Assembly: GCA_002811645.1 (NCBI GenBank)
Contig: PDIP01000069.1
Span: 6,199 to 70,198, forward strand
DNA length: 64,000 nucleotides
Direction: 5' to 3'
Source: Corallochytrium limacisporum
Lineage: Eukaryota; Opisthokonta
Under the pieces are notes generated by a model. That model was not told the origin of the DNA. It saw only the letters and a list, made by a program, of their open reading frames with translations, and ran no database searches. The translations under genes were made by a program, and so were the position numbers. Shown here in pieces: positions 30,683 through 40,480 of this stretch (its first letter is position 1; each line of letters opens with the position of its first letter).

Positions 30683-33354
30683 GCTTACGGACGGAATGGT
30701 TGCTGTTTAATTAGCAGAAAACGCCTGAGGTCCGGTTTCTGTACGACCTCAGAATAATAAGCACGTAGCAAGTAAATAAAATTCACCCGTAGAACCCGAG
30801 CTAGATTCTAATCGAATGAAAAAATAAATGGTAAGGAAACGTAGACTAGGTGATCCCGTATTTCCTCAATCAAGTCGAACGCAAGTTTGAACGAACCCGA
30901 ATTCAAATTGAATGAGTAATCCCCGAAACTGAGAATATCCGTTTCCGAATTAAACCACTTCTTCTGGAAGAAAGATTCTTTTTGGGGAGAATGTACTTTC
31001 GCAGGGAAAGTACAGCTAGATACGTAGATGAAACGTATCTGAGCTGACTTATAATAAGAGTTGAACTCCGAGGATCACAGAGAAACTTTTGCTGTTAATA
31101 TTCACCATGTGATCTGAAATACCACATGCTAATACAGTCCTATCTATTACTGTTTTCATCGTGTGGATACATCCACCCGCCAATCGCAACCATCAAAATG
31201 GACTTGGCTCAAACCGGTTGTGCGGTACCCATTGCCAATGATTGCGATTCATCCTACCACGGGGTTTAAGCGATGTGCGGTAAAGGCAGGAAGCACACAC
31301 TCTCCCTCAACCAAGTGTCACCGACCCACAAACCTTCAAACACAGCTGGAGCTTGGCACCGTGTGAGGAGAGTGGCTAGGAAAGCAGGGATCACTACACA
31401 CAGCCACCCCACCGCGTTTAACACCGCTGCAATGTGGGTGCCCGGCAAAGAAGAGTGGGCGCAGGTAACATTTTGGGAGCGAAAAGTCCATCCCTGTCTG
31501 CCCCTTCCGTACTCCGGTGCAAATTCATCGCTCTGTTCCCGAAACACACTGGCAGTCACACAGACGGGGTGCCCGCACTTTCCCCGTGGTCAATGAAAGT
31601 AAGGAAAAGATCAGGAGCCATTCGGTATCGCGATGCTCCCTTCCGCGTGGGACCACATTACCGACACTGGCGAGAGGGGAACCACAGAAGAGAGATGGAA
31701 GGGCAAACGTGGAAGGCTAAAGAGACAACAACGCAGACACACACGCCCTCCCACCGCCCCATTTTCAGCCCCTGACACTCCTTCCCTGGCTCCTGCACTC
31801 TTTCTTGCCAGCCATACCCTCACACACTAAACAAACTTTTGGTCCATGTCTGCAATAAGTTTTTCTGCGTTTAACAAACCTGCATTGCGGCCACTCTACG
31901 GCAGGGGAACGCCAAGACCACTCTTACCATTCCTCTATTTATCCGGTGCCCGTTGTTCCACACACCGGTTTCCGGCTCAGACGTAGGCCGCCTGAGGTAC
32001 GCATGCGGCACCAGCTTTTAGCGGGAAGAAGACCGGTTGAAACTTCAGACGTTGCCCAACAGACGCGGTCGGGTTTTCAATACTTTAAGTATGCCTGTAT
32101 GAAATATGTTCGGTTCAGGTGGGGTGCTGATCGTCGAGAAGGAAGAGTGGAGGGCATTGCCGTAGAGAATTAGAATGAATAGAAGAAAAATACAAGAACA
32201 TGCCGACGAGAAGCAGCAGACAGCCAAAGCAGTGTGAAGGAGAAAAACACGGGAATTGGGGTCATTGTCCGTGTATAGCTTTCCATCATGTGGATGGCTC
32301 CATCGTGTAGGAGGTCTCCTGCGACGCCCGGGGGAGCTGGCGCTTGCCTTGGTATGTATGTCTCAGCAGCGTCATCTTCCGTCCCATTTAACAAGTTTGT
32401 CTCACTCTGAGGGTACCTGGTTCGCATCGGAAAATTGGGAAGCCATTCATGCATACGAAGCGCAATCCCAATACTCGTGCATCCAATATCTCACCGAGTA
32501 AGCTATCACAGGTTGTAGCATAAAGCATTGATATAGGGGAAGAAGCTGATGGAATGAGAGTCCAAATTGCCCGTCCGTCGATGTTGAACGATGTTCCCAC
32601 CGGGCCTGGAGGACAGTAGGGCCATAGGCACCTATCGCAACACACGCAGAATATTATCTGCGATTTCTTATTCAACCCCTGTTGCTGTACTTTCCGTACC
32701 AGCTGGCAAGTACTGAAGCTCGACTCCTTTCCCCCTCCCGTCTTGTCTCCCCAGTGCCACTCTCTTCCCCCCTCCCTCTCCGGGGTCGGGGAAATTTCAC
32801 ACACAACTCCCAAAACACACACATTTGGGACGGATGGAGAAAATCTCACAAAGTTTCTCGACTATAGTTTTGTGTAAAATTACGTATTGCAACACTTTTA
32901 TAGCCGAAGTACTGGAACCGAAGAAAATCCCTAGAGCATACTAAATGGACTGAAAAAGCCACAACTTGGAAGCCCATCGCTATACTGCAAGAGCCACGGG
33001 GCAACAGAAGCTGTATAGTAAATGTACTACGGATGGGTTTATTTGAGGTAGTCTACTGGGGCGGTTGGTTGGACCAGACAGTGCCGTTTTCTGCACTGTT
33101 GACATACGCATTACTGGCGGATCCTTGTAGAGTGTGCTTTGTGTACTCATACAGTTCCTTTACATGTAGGCCATTTAGAATTATTATTGTGCTTAACCGT
33201 GATGGCGCCATAACAGCAATCTCCGCACAAAGAAAAGCTATTTCCAATCGCCATCGTTGTGCCACAAGGCAGATAGTTACTTCTTCAATTATCCTAATCA
33301 TATTCGGGTGATCGGGTCAATAAATACTCGGAGTTATACTATCAAATAGCAAAC
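30683..33354. other. Divergent region between eIF4G and uL22
   Basis: A 2.7 kb region without a recognisable gene. The 370 bases next to eIF4G carry at least five inverted repeats. The uL22 side has ACAGTGC/GCACTGT (33078-33099) and the 10-bp palindrome ATGGCGCCAT (33202-33211). Small open frames around 31163-32849 on both strands show no domain, and I leave them out. Confidence 0.5.
30725..31045. promoter_or_regulatory. Group of inverted repeats upstream of eIF4G
   Basis: Going away from the ATG at 30682: CTGAGGTC/GACCTCAG (30725-30752, 12-base loop); CAAGTTTGAA/TTCAAATTG (30882-30910, one bulge); a weak GAAAC/GTTTC stem near 30926-30945; TGTACTTTC/GAAAGTACA (30992-31014, 5-base loop); GATACGT/ACGTATC (31019-31039, 7-base loop), extended by AGCT on both sides. 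The nearest could be a 5' UTR hairpin; the rest could be factor sites or a structured RNA. Confidence 0.45.
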
Positions 33355-33873
33355 ATGGGCGGTCACCGGTACAGCCAGAACAAGGTCAACAAGCAGTGGG
33401 ACATGACCAAGTGTGCCTCTTCCAGCGGTTCCTACATGCGTGTTCACTTCAAGAACACTCATGAGACTGCTCAGGCCATCAAGGGTATGAGCATCGATCA
33501 GGCCACCCAGTACTTGCAGGACGTCAAAGCCCACAAGCGCATCATTCCTTTCCGTCGCTTCCGCTACGGTGTTGGTCGTAAGGCACAGACCAAGGAGTTC
33601 AAGACCCCTCAGGGTCGCTGGCCCGAAAAGTCTTGTGACTTCATGCTGAGTATGCTGGCCAACCTGAAGAGCAATGGTGAGGGCAAGGGACTCGATGCCG
33701 GAAGCCTGATAATTACTCACGTCCAGGTCAACATGGCCCCTGTTATGCGCCGCCGCACCTACCGTGCTCACGGTCGTATCAACCCTTACAAGAGCCACCC
33801 CTGCCACTACGAATTCATCGCTGTGCCCCCTGCCGAGACTGTGCCCCGCCCCGAGGCCGTCTCCAAGCAGTAA
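33355..33873 (+). CDS. RPL17: Large-subunit ribosomal protein uL22 (RPL17)
   Basis: A 172-residue protein matching eukaryotic RPL17 throughout: [41 protein letters not shown], and the highly conserved loop [15 protein letters not shown], which lines the peptide exit tunnel. Codons are strongly biased to C-ending and a few favoured triplets, as expected for a highly expressed gene and unlike its neighbours. The N-terminus ([19 protein letters not shown]) is about ten residues longer and less typical than in human or yeast (which begin M-V/A-R-Y), but the ATG at 33355 has a good context and no splice signal suggests another start. Confidence 0.97.
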   Translation: MGGHRYSQNKVNKQWDMTKCASSSGSYMRVHFKNTHETAQAIKGMSIDQATQYLQDVKAHKRIIPFRRFRYGVGRKAQTKEFKTPQGRWPEKSCDFMLSMLANLKSNGEGKGLDAGSLIITHVQVNMAPVMRRRTYRAHGRINPYKSHPCHYEFIAVPPAETVPRPEAVSKQ

Positions 33874-34351
33874 GGTTGAGTACTGTTCAAAAATTCTTTT
33901 TTATTCAGCACTTGGCAGTTAGCAAGCAGTAGTGCTTCTTCAATGAACAGGGATCTTTTTGAACACGGTCTTTTGAATTGGGGAAGAACAAGCATGGCAT
34001 AGTAAGCATTTCAACTGAGCATGAGACATTGGTGGTGTGTAGAGTCCCTTGGACTGCCACCACATGTCGAAGTCAAACATAGGCATCTTATCAATTTTTT
34101 AAAGGTCTGCTCGTTTCCAGTTGGTGGACAAAAGAGCAAACCCTGGCATATCAAAGTGGTGACATGGTCACTTCTATCCTTTACACCCACCGCTTTGGAT
34201 CTGGTTGTGTGAAGAAGAAGCCCTTCCATTGCAACACAAACTTCTTACATAGATTTCATATGACTTTTAACGAACATCACTGAATTTTCAATGACTTACA
34301 AGCTCGTGGTGATGTGGAATCACTGGACTAGGTGGCTTTAGAGGACATGAC
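33874..34351. other. Convergent 3' region of uL22 and SDR genes
   Basis: Between the two stop codons. It contains T-rich 3' flank after uL22; no gene or strong structure is seen. Confidence 0.45.
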
Positions 34352-35446
34352 TTATAAGGCAGCATTCTTGGCGGAGCTCACATCCTTGGCACCAGCGGGC
34401 CTCGGCAGGCCAGCAATGATGACGTGCACCATGTCCCGGATACGCTCCGGTAGCCGATTGATGGCCATGAACATGTGTCCATTGGTGGTCACTGTGTAGT
34501 TCAGCTTTGGATATTTTATGGTAATGGCATGCACGTACGCATCAACTACCTTGTTCGCGTCCTCTGAGAAGGTCAGCAAGTTTGTGGCACCTTGTTTGAG
34601 ACCGTTGAAGAAGTCATCGCCATAATACCGCTTGGTCTCTTCGGAGAGCTGTGTGAAGGTGGTTTCCATCTGTCCAACTGCACGACTGGTCAATGGTGTA
34701 ATGGCAAATCCGGGTGTGAGGGTGACCACATCGATCCCTTGCAATGCCAGTTCCTGGCGCAGACAAGAGCTCCAGCCCATGACTCCGTGCTTGGCCCCAC
34801 TGTACGCTCCGCATCCCATGGATGACGTCCTGCCGTAGATACTGGCCATGTTGATAAACCGTCCGTAGGCCTTGCGCACAAGAGGAATGAAGAACTTGTT
34901 TGTACGCATGACTCCCAACAAGTCCACATCCACAATGTGGGTTAGTGTGCTCATGGAGGTCAAGTCAATCAGAGTGCCACCCGCAATGCCAGCGTTGGCC
35001 ACCACGGCGTACACCCCTCGACTACCAGATACCCGTGCACAATATGCAGCCGCGGTTTGCACATCCTCGTCTTTCGTAACGTCGCATTTGATAGTGTGCA
35101 GGCGTCTGCTGGCCTTTCCTTCCAGTTTATCCATAGATGCCTCTGCATAGCAAGCTGCAACAACTTCAAATCCCATTTTATCCAGCCTCAGAGCTAATGA
35201 ATGGCCGAACCCTGTGTCACAGCCGGTAATGAACACAACCTTTCCTTCACATTTTCCTATGCGGGCATATCGGCGATAGATCGCACGAATACTAAGCAGG
35301 CCGGTCAGGGCTGTTGCGCTTACTAGACCATAATACCCCTGAGGATTTGTCGCGTACAAATTGTCCAGATGTCGGGGGATGTCTTTTGTTATTTGGTATG
35401 CGACCTGCTGCGCAATTCTTTTTACCTCTGACGCAATCGAGTCCAT
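34352..35446 (-). CDS. Membrane-associated short-chain dehydrogenase (17beta-HSD/retinol dehydrogenase-like)
   Basis: A 364-residue SDR. The nucleotide-binding motif is TGCDTGFG (74-81), the form typical of SDR9C retinol and hydroxysteroid dehydrogenases. NAG is at 151-153, Ser202 lies in NMASIYGR, and the catalytic Y215-x-x-x-K219 is in YSGAKHG. PGF near 255 follows the expected strand. A hydrophobic stretch (about 38-52) before the Rossmann fold suggests an ER or mitochondrial membrane anchor. All catalytic residues are present, so it should be an NAD(P)-dependent alcohol/ketone oxidoreductase; the substrate is unknown (retinoid, sterol and 3-hydroxybutyrate enzymes are all related). The open frame extends to a TTG at 35497 but the first ATG is at 35446. 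Confidence 0.85.
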   Translation of the reverse strand: MDSIASEVKRIAQQVAYQITKDIPRHLDNLYATNPQGYYGLVSATALTGLLSIRAIYRRYARIGKCEGKVVFITGCDTGFGHSLALRLDKMGFEVVAACYAEASMDKLEGKASRRLHTIKCDVTKDEDVQTAAAYCARVSGSRGVYAVVANAGIAGGTLIDLTSMSTLTHIVDVDLLGVMRTNKFFIPLVRKAYGRFINMASIYGRTSSMGCGAYSGAKHGVMGWSSCLRQELALQGIDVVTLTPGFAITPLTSRAVGQMETTFTQLSEETKRYYGDDFFNGLKQGATNLLTFSEDANKVVDAYVHAITIKYPKLNYTVTTNGHMFMAINRLPERIRDMVHVIIAGLPRPAGAKDVSSAKNAAL

Positions 35447-36076
35447 CGTGACCCGAAGAATAGAATGCCTTGTCGTTGGAGGACTGCTACCTTCCAAAAA
35501 CCTGGCCCACAGACTGCAACGCTACCATGCCATATTACATTGCCACATGACTTACCCTAACTACCTTCTCCACCGGTGAGGCCCCATTTGAGCTCAACCC
35601 AAACAAAAGAATGGAGACCACTTGTGGACGTCCTAACCCACTTCCCCGCAGTCTGGCTGTGTGCACTCAAAGAATGTGTACAGTACATTTAGTATGCACA
35701 ATTCAATGCCTCTCACTCTCTCGCTCCACCTTCTCGTTTTGTTTTCCGATCCTCAGGAGTGGTAGCCAGTGGTGGCCTTACCGCGAAATTTGTAAGATGG
35801 TGGGTAAGTGGAGGTGCGTGATGATCCCGGGATACCTGGAACGGTCGGGGGGCTCCACGAGTAGGCATCGGCGGGGAGAAAAACGGAGGAACACAGAACT
35901 GGTGTGCAGCCGGGCTACGAGGAGTTTCTTCGTCCTCAGGTCCTTCAAAGCAAGAAGTCGGAACGAAACACAAGGTGGATGCTAGCTGCCAAGTATTCGC
36001 TATCATGGGTGTCTTTCGCTACTACATGGTCAATGGTGACTAGTCTGGTCGGGTGATAACAACCGACTGATCGATT
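35447..36076. other. Divergent region between SDR and LRR genes
   Basis: 630 bases with both promoters. Short complementary words (GTCGG/CCGAC near 36047-36068) and GACTAGTC occur near the LRR start. No gene seen. Confidence 0.4.
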
Positions 36077-37249
36077 ATGAATCTCGACCGCCAAATCCAT
36101 ACAGCTTTGCAAGGAGGCCATTTCCATTATACGACTCTCAAAGACCGGCTAACCAACACTGCTGAAAAATTGTGGGAACTGCAAAATAGAAGGACTGCAA
36201 ATGGTATCTTCGTGACCACGGACGAAACTCTCACCGAAGACCTTTTCGTTCTCCCACAATGGCGAGGCCGGGCACATGAACTTACCTCCGTGAACCTTGA
36301 TTGCTGTGGACTGACGGCCATCCCAAAGTCTCTTCAGGTATGCCACAACTTGAAACACTTAGCAGCTGGACAAAATCTGATCCGTATGTTACCTGAGGAG
36401 CTGCTCGAAGCCATAACAAACTCCATCGAATACATTGAGCTGAGCCATAACCTTGTGGAAGAAATCTCCCCATCCATCGGGATATTTTCCAAGCTTGGGT
36501 ACCTAGACTTGAGCGAGAATAACCTTAGGTGCTTTGAACTCAGAGGATCGACCCCATTGCCAAACCTGAGGAATCTGCGACTTGATGGCAACGATCTGCG
36601 AGCGTTCCCAACAGACATTTGTGCCCTTACAAATCTGGAGGAATTGAACCTGAGTGCTAACCGTATTCCCACAATTCCGGATAGCATTGCTTATTTGGGT
36701 AAGTTGCGGACATTATATCTCATGAACAATGAGATCGAGGTGATTCCCTTGGCATTCGGGAGCTTGTACCGCCTGGAAAAGGCCTTCTTGAGTAGCAATT
36801 GCATCAGAGCAATTCACCCGGACGTCTTCCACACCCTCACCAGTCTGTGTTGGCTCTACATCTTTGACAATCAGCTGGAAGATTTGCCAGATTCCATTGG
36901 AGAATGCAGTAGTCTCCACCACTTGTACGCGCAGAAGAATCGACTGAGGACTTTCCCGGCTTCTGTCTGTCATCTGCGCAATCTTCACTTTGTCAACGTG
37001 TCCCACAACCAGATCACCAGTTTTCCCCTGGAACTGGGTCTCCTTGTGAATGTACAGCAGTTCACGTTTGATGACAACCCCATGATCTATCCGGATACAG
37101 ATCAATTGCGGGACCTTGGCATCATTGAGCATGGCCCGGGTGTCCGAGTGCCGCTGATCACGTTCATGGCAGGTGCCCTCTGGCAGGCCCAGAGGGCAGA
37201 CGACTATCAACACACAGATGACATGGATGTGTCCGCAACAGAACGCTGA
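36077..37249 (+). CDS. Leucine-rich repeat protein
   Basis: A 390-residue protein made almost wholly of about 11 leucine-rich repeats of 23-25 residues (for example LTNLEELNLSANRIPTIPDS and LGKLRTLYLMNNEIEVIP). These are of the plant-intracellular/SHOC2-like class with IP-xx-hydrophobic ends. A 60-residue helical N-terminus precedes them and a short tail follows. There is no signal peptide, kinase, membrane segment or other domain. Such proteins are intracellular protein-binding scaffolds (SHOC2 and LRRC types); the partner cannot be inferred. Start is the first ATG of the frame. Confidence 0.85.
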   Translation: MNLDRQIHTALQGGHFHYTTLKDRLTNTAEKLWELQNRRTANGIFVTTDETLTEDLFVLPQWRGRAHELTSVNLDCCGLTAIPKSLQVCHNLKHLAAGQNLIRMLPEELLEAITNSIEYIELSHNLVEEISPSIGIFSKLGYLDLSENNLRCFELRGSTPLPNLRNLRLDGNDLRAFPTDICALTNLEELNLSANRIPTIPDSIAYLGKLRTLYLMNNEIEVIPLAFGSLYRLEKAFLSSNCIRAIHPDVFHTLTSLCWLYIFDNQLEDLPDSIGECSSLHHLYAQKNRLRTFPASVCHLRNLHFVNVSHNQITSFPLELGLLVNVQQFTFDDNPMIYPDTDQLRDLGIIEHGPGVRVPLITFMAGALWQAQRADDYQHTDDMDVSATER

Positions 37250-38729
37250 GCGACACGAAGATAATGACTCAATCACTCACTTACACATTCATACTCACTT
37301 GTATTTGCACGCACACATACAGAGCTAGGCACAGGAACAGAAAACAGGGTACAGAGGCGAGTGGGTGGCAGCAGCGGCATGTGGAAGAGTGTTCCTACGC
37401 GTGTGCTCAGAGTTCCCATCCGCTGGAGGGGGGGGCAGCGCCAGTGGTCCCATGCACTGCATAATATACTGAACTTAAGCCCTTCCGCGGCAGATGACTC
37501 GCCGAAAGTCGAGAAGGCCCGGCGGCAATCAAACATTGGGGGCATTTCGCTGATCTGCTTAGTAGGGAAAAGTGCTATGTGAACCGCCATGGGCACCAGC
37601 GATTGCCTTGGTACCAAAGAAGCATTGAGGAAGTTGGACAAGGAGGATACGGTGTGCGCAAGTCAACAATTAATTTACTACACAAAAGTCACCCTAAGTG
37701 TAATATAAGCAATTTGCATTTGCGAACGCACAACCCGAATACGCGCACACGCAACCCTTTAGTGACAATAGATGGCCCGATCCTCTCGCCACCAGATAGT
37801 TTTCGGCCAGGGTTCCCTTGTGATGGATTTTGATCGGAGCACCTAGAAATTGTCCCTGCCACCGGAACCTATGCGTAGATTGTGAGTCCAATTTAATTGT
37901 GTGTAGAGTAGCGCATACCCAATTGTCCGTCTGGCCGTTGACTCTCTGGTGGTACCCTCATTTGCGGCGGTTGTAAACCCTAAACCAAAGCTCCGTGTCA
38001 CTTTATTGACACAGCAAACCCCGCCTTTAGGGACAATGTGGGTCCCTCCCTCCGCCGCCGCAGTGTTTGCATTACACAAACAAAACAAAAAAAATGGAGT
38101 TCAATCACCCCTCCCCGTTGCGCCAATAACAAACGACCAACGCTTTCCCCGCACCCCTGCTGCTCTCCCACAAAAACTTCTCGGAATCGTTGCCACCTCA
38201 GTTGCCCGCATCAGTTGGCTTTTGGTTTCTGCGTAACAGGGTGGTGTCAATCGACACTCCCAAAGGCGGGAAAGAAGCCAGTCTGCGCAAACCAGAGTTT
38301 AGATAAGAGGGATGCGGGAGGGGGAAATGTGTCTGTGAGGAAACTAAGTCAGTACCAACTGTGTCAGTTACACGTAACCGATAGCATCTCATTGTTAGTC
38401 ATCGTCTTCATTTTTCTAGGCAGGGGACCAAACACTACCCAACAATTGCGGCGACACAAACGAAAGAATCGCAGTGCTCATACTTTCACTTAGGTCGTGC
38501 AAAAGGCCCGGGGGGGGGGGGGAGTTGGGGTGAACGTGAAAAAAACACACATTTCGGATCCTGTGTGGTCGCATGAAACTCATTGACTCTGCTACTTTCT
38601 GATTTGTTCATTGTGATGAGACCTACTTCAGGCCTTCACAGTGAGTAGCCTTGTGTACAACTGACCTGTTTCCACAGTTTTCGAGATCGAACAATTTCGG
38701 ATAAGCATTGTATCACATCGCTCACAAAC
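37250..38729. other. Intergenic between LRR and START genes
   Basis: 1.5 kb without a recognisable gene. It contains a run of 13 G (38510-38522). GTGAGT near 38641 and TTTCCACAG near 38672-38680, only about 40 bases apart, look like splice signals but are too close for a convincing leader intron. Confidence 0.45.
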
Positions 38730-40058
38730 ATGACCACCCTGCTCCGTCGCTTCACTACTGTTGCTGCTGCCGGTGTTGCAGTTGCAGGCTTCTACAATGG
38801 GCCCCAGTTCATCGCTCACTGCAAGTCCCTCGTCGCCGACGCCGAGGTGGTGCGTCAGAAGTGGAAGAAGCTGGAAACCTTCGACTTGAGCGAGTACAGG
38901 TTCACCAAGGATATTGGTCCCTCGAAGGTCTACTACCCCCTCCAGAACAAGGAGGGTGGTATCTTCCGCCTGGCTGTTCGTGAGCACATCCCCTACTCTG
39001 CCGAGACCATGGCCCAGATCTGGTGGGACTTCCCCCGTCGTGTGGACTGGGAGCCTGAAAACACTACCTACTGCAAGGTCCCTGCGCAGGAGTCTGCCAC
39101 TGAAAAGACCGTCCACTTGTTGACTGCACCCCGTCCCCTTGTCTCTCCTCGCGATTTTGCCTTCCGTAGCAACCGCTTCGATCTGCCCGGTGGCAAGATT
39201 CTGATGGTGCAGTCTGATTGCAGTGACGACGTTGAATGTGATCCCGTCGGTGTCCGTGGTAACGTAAACAGTGTAAGTATTGTTCATTGACGACTAGCAA
39301 TGATTGCGTCCGGGATTCGGGTACGTGCAAGACACGTTCTGTAACTTCTTGGAGCATGAAACATCCAAAGAAGCACCATCCAATCAGTTTGGGACAACCG
39401 GTATATTCATGCGCGCAGGTGGGCTTCGGATTATCTTTCTAGAAGACTATCACTTCTCCCCTCTACGCTCCATCCTCTACCCTTCACAGTCACAGTCCAC
39501 TCTCAACTGACTTCGATTGTGGTGAATCGGATGTCTCAGACAGGTGGGGGTTGCTTGCCTATTTACTGGGAAGTGTGTATCAGTGGGAGCGTTACGAACT
39601 CCCAGTGCTGCTGGACTTTCTACCCCAACCCCCCTAAACCCCCCGCCCCCAAGCCGGCCCGAGGCCTTTCTCGTTTATCGAAAAACGGAACCTGGCCAAA
39701 GAGGGGAACCTCCGGAGGGGGCTGGAGTCGAGCGGGAAGGTCAGCGGGAGAATCAAATCGCATGAGCATACGCTTGCTAGAATTGGATTGGTGTATTGGT
39801 GTTTTCTGCATATGTTCATTGCATGCTTTTTTTCATTCATTTTAATCAGAGACTAACCAAATTTGTTCAAATTTCTTCATTTCATCTTTCTCCCTACAGT
39901 ACATCATGTTTGAACCCACTGGACCTAATTCTTGCCGCGGAATCTACGCTGTCAACGCTCACCCTAACGGTTGGATTCCTGGTGCTGTTGCCGACGCCGC
40001 TGCTGATGACGCTGCCGCAGTCTTGAATCTGATGGTTGACTTCAAAGCAAGGCAGTAA
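38730..40058 (+). CDS. START-domain lipid-binding protein, two exons
   Basis: Exon 1 is 38730-39272 (181 codons) and exon 2 is 39900-40058 (52 codons plus stop), joined in phase 0 to give 233 residues. Reading through exon 1 would stop five codons later. The intron (627 bases) has donor GTAAGT, a branch-like CTAAC about 43 bases before the acceptor, and CTACAG. The protein has a short hydrophobic N-terminus (about 10-22), possibly a mitochondrial or membrane signal, and then a START-like fold. It has IWWDFPRRVDWEP near the middle, SPRDFAF, and in exon 2 YIMFEPTG and AHPNGWIPG, the conserved end of START domains. It should bind a lipid in a hydrophobic pocket; the ligand is unknown. AATAAA at 40086-40091 is the likely poly(A) signal. 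Confidence 0.85.
39273..39899 (+). other. Spliceosomal intron of the START-domain gene
   Basis: GTAAGT at 39273, CTAAC around 39853-39857, a pyrimidine-rich stretch and CAG at 39897-39899. Removing it restores the START-domain frame. It contains four close C-runs at 39623-39650 (C4, C6, C6, C5), so the template strand could fold into a G-quadruplex. Confidence 0.88.
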
Positions 40059-40480
40059 GTCTTCCCAACTGCAATGCGCGCTTGCAATAAATGTAGTAAA
40101 TCGCAATTTTCCAATATTCAATTAGAATGTCCTTGACTCTATGAATTCAATGCCAGATATTGTATCCACTTGTCACCTAATGATATTGATAAGTATGCAT
40201 ACATTAAATCTTAACTTCGAAGATTGTTTTGCTTTCGAGAAACAAATGCGAGTTTTAATCCGAGTCCCGGAACCACATATTATCCTACTTTGTTCGAATT
40301 CAGGTTTATAGTTGCTAAATCGTTAAATACAACAACTAGCCTGCAGTACCATCTGATAGAGCCACCTACTTTGAACTAGACTGGATGGGATAAGAGTTTC
40401 GTTTGAGGACAAGATCAGTCGTTTCGAATGCTTATAGGAGGAAATTCTAAAAGATTATCTTTGTATACATGAAACATGAA
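40059..40480. other. Convergent 3' region of START and protease genes
   Basis: Contains the AATAAA of the START gene near its stop. Otherwise AT-rich sequence without a gene. Confidence 0.45.

Noticed and set aside
28769-30757. A 662-codon open frame antisense to eIF4G
   Set aside because: It lies wholly opposite a clear eIF4G gene rich in Gly, Pro, Ala, Lys and Glu codons, which rarely give stops on the other strand. The translated sequence (runs of Ala, Leu, Thr, Gly, Arg) matches no protein family.
658-31026. TACGTA/GATACGTAG as a shared promoter word (658, 12707, 12782, 31021)
   Set aside because: A six-base word should occur about five times by chance in the intergenic DNA here, close to what I counted.
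35447-35497. Extension of the SDR frame upstream to TTG at 35497
   Set aside because: No ATG in that segment; the first ATG at 35446 leaves a complete SDR with its membrane stretch.
38641-38680. A 40-base leader intron before the START gene
   Set aside because: Donor- and acceptor-like words are present but the spacing is shorter than spliceosomal introns normally allow, and it does not affect the coding frame.
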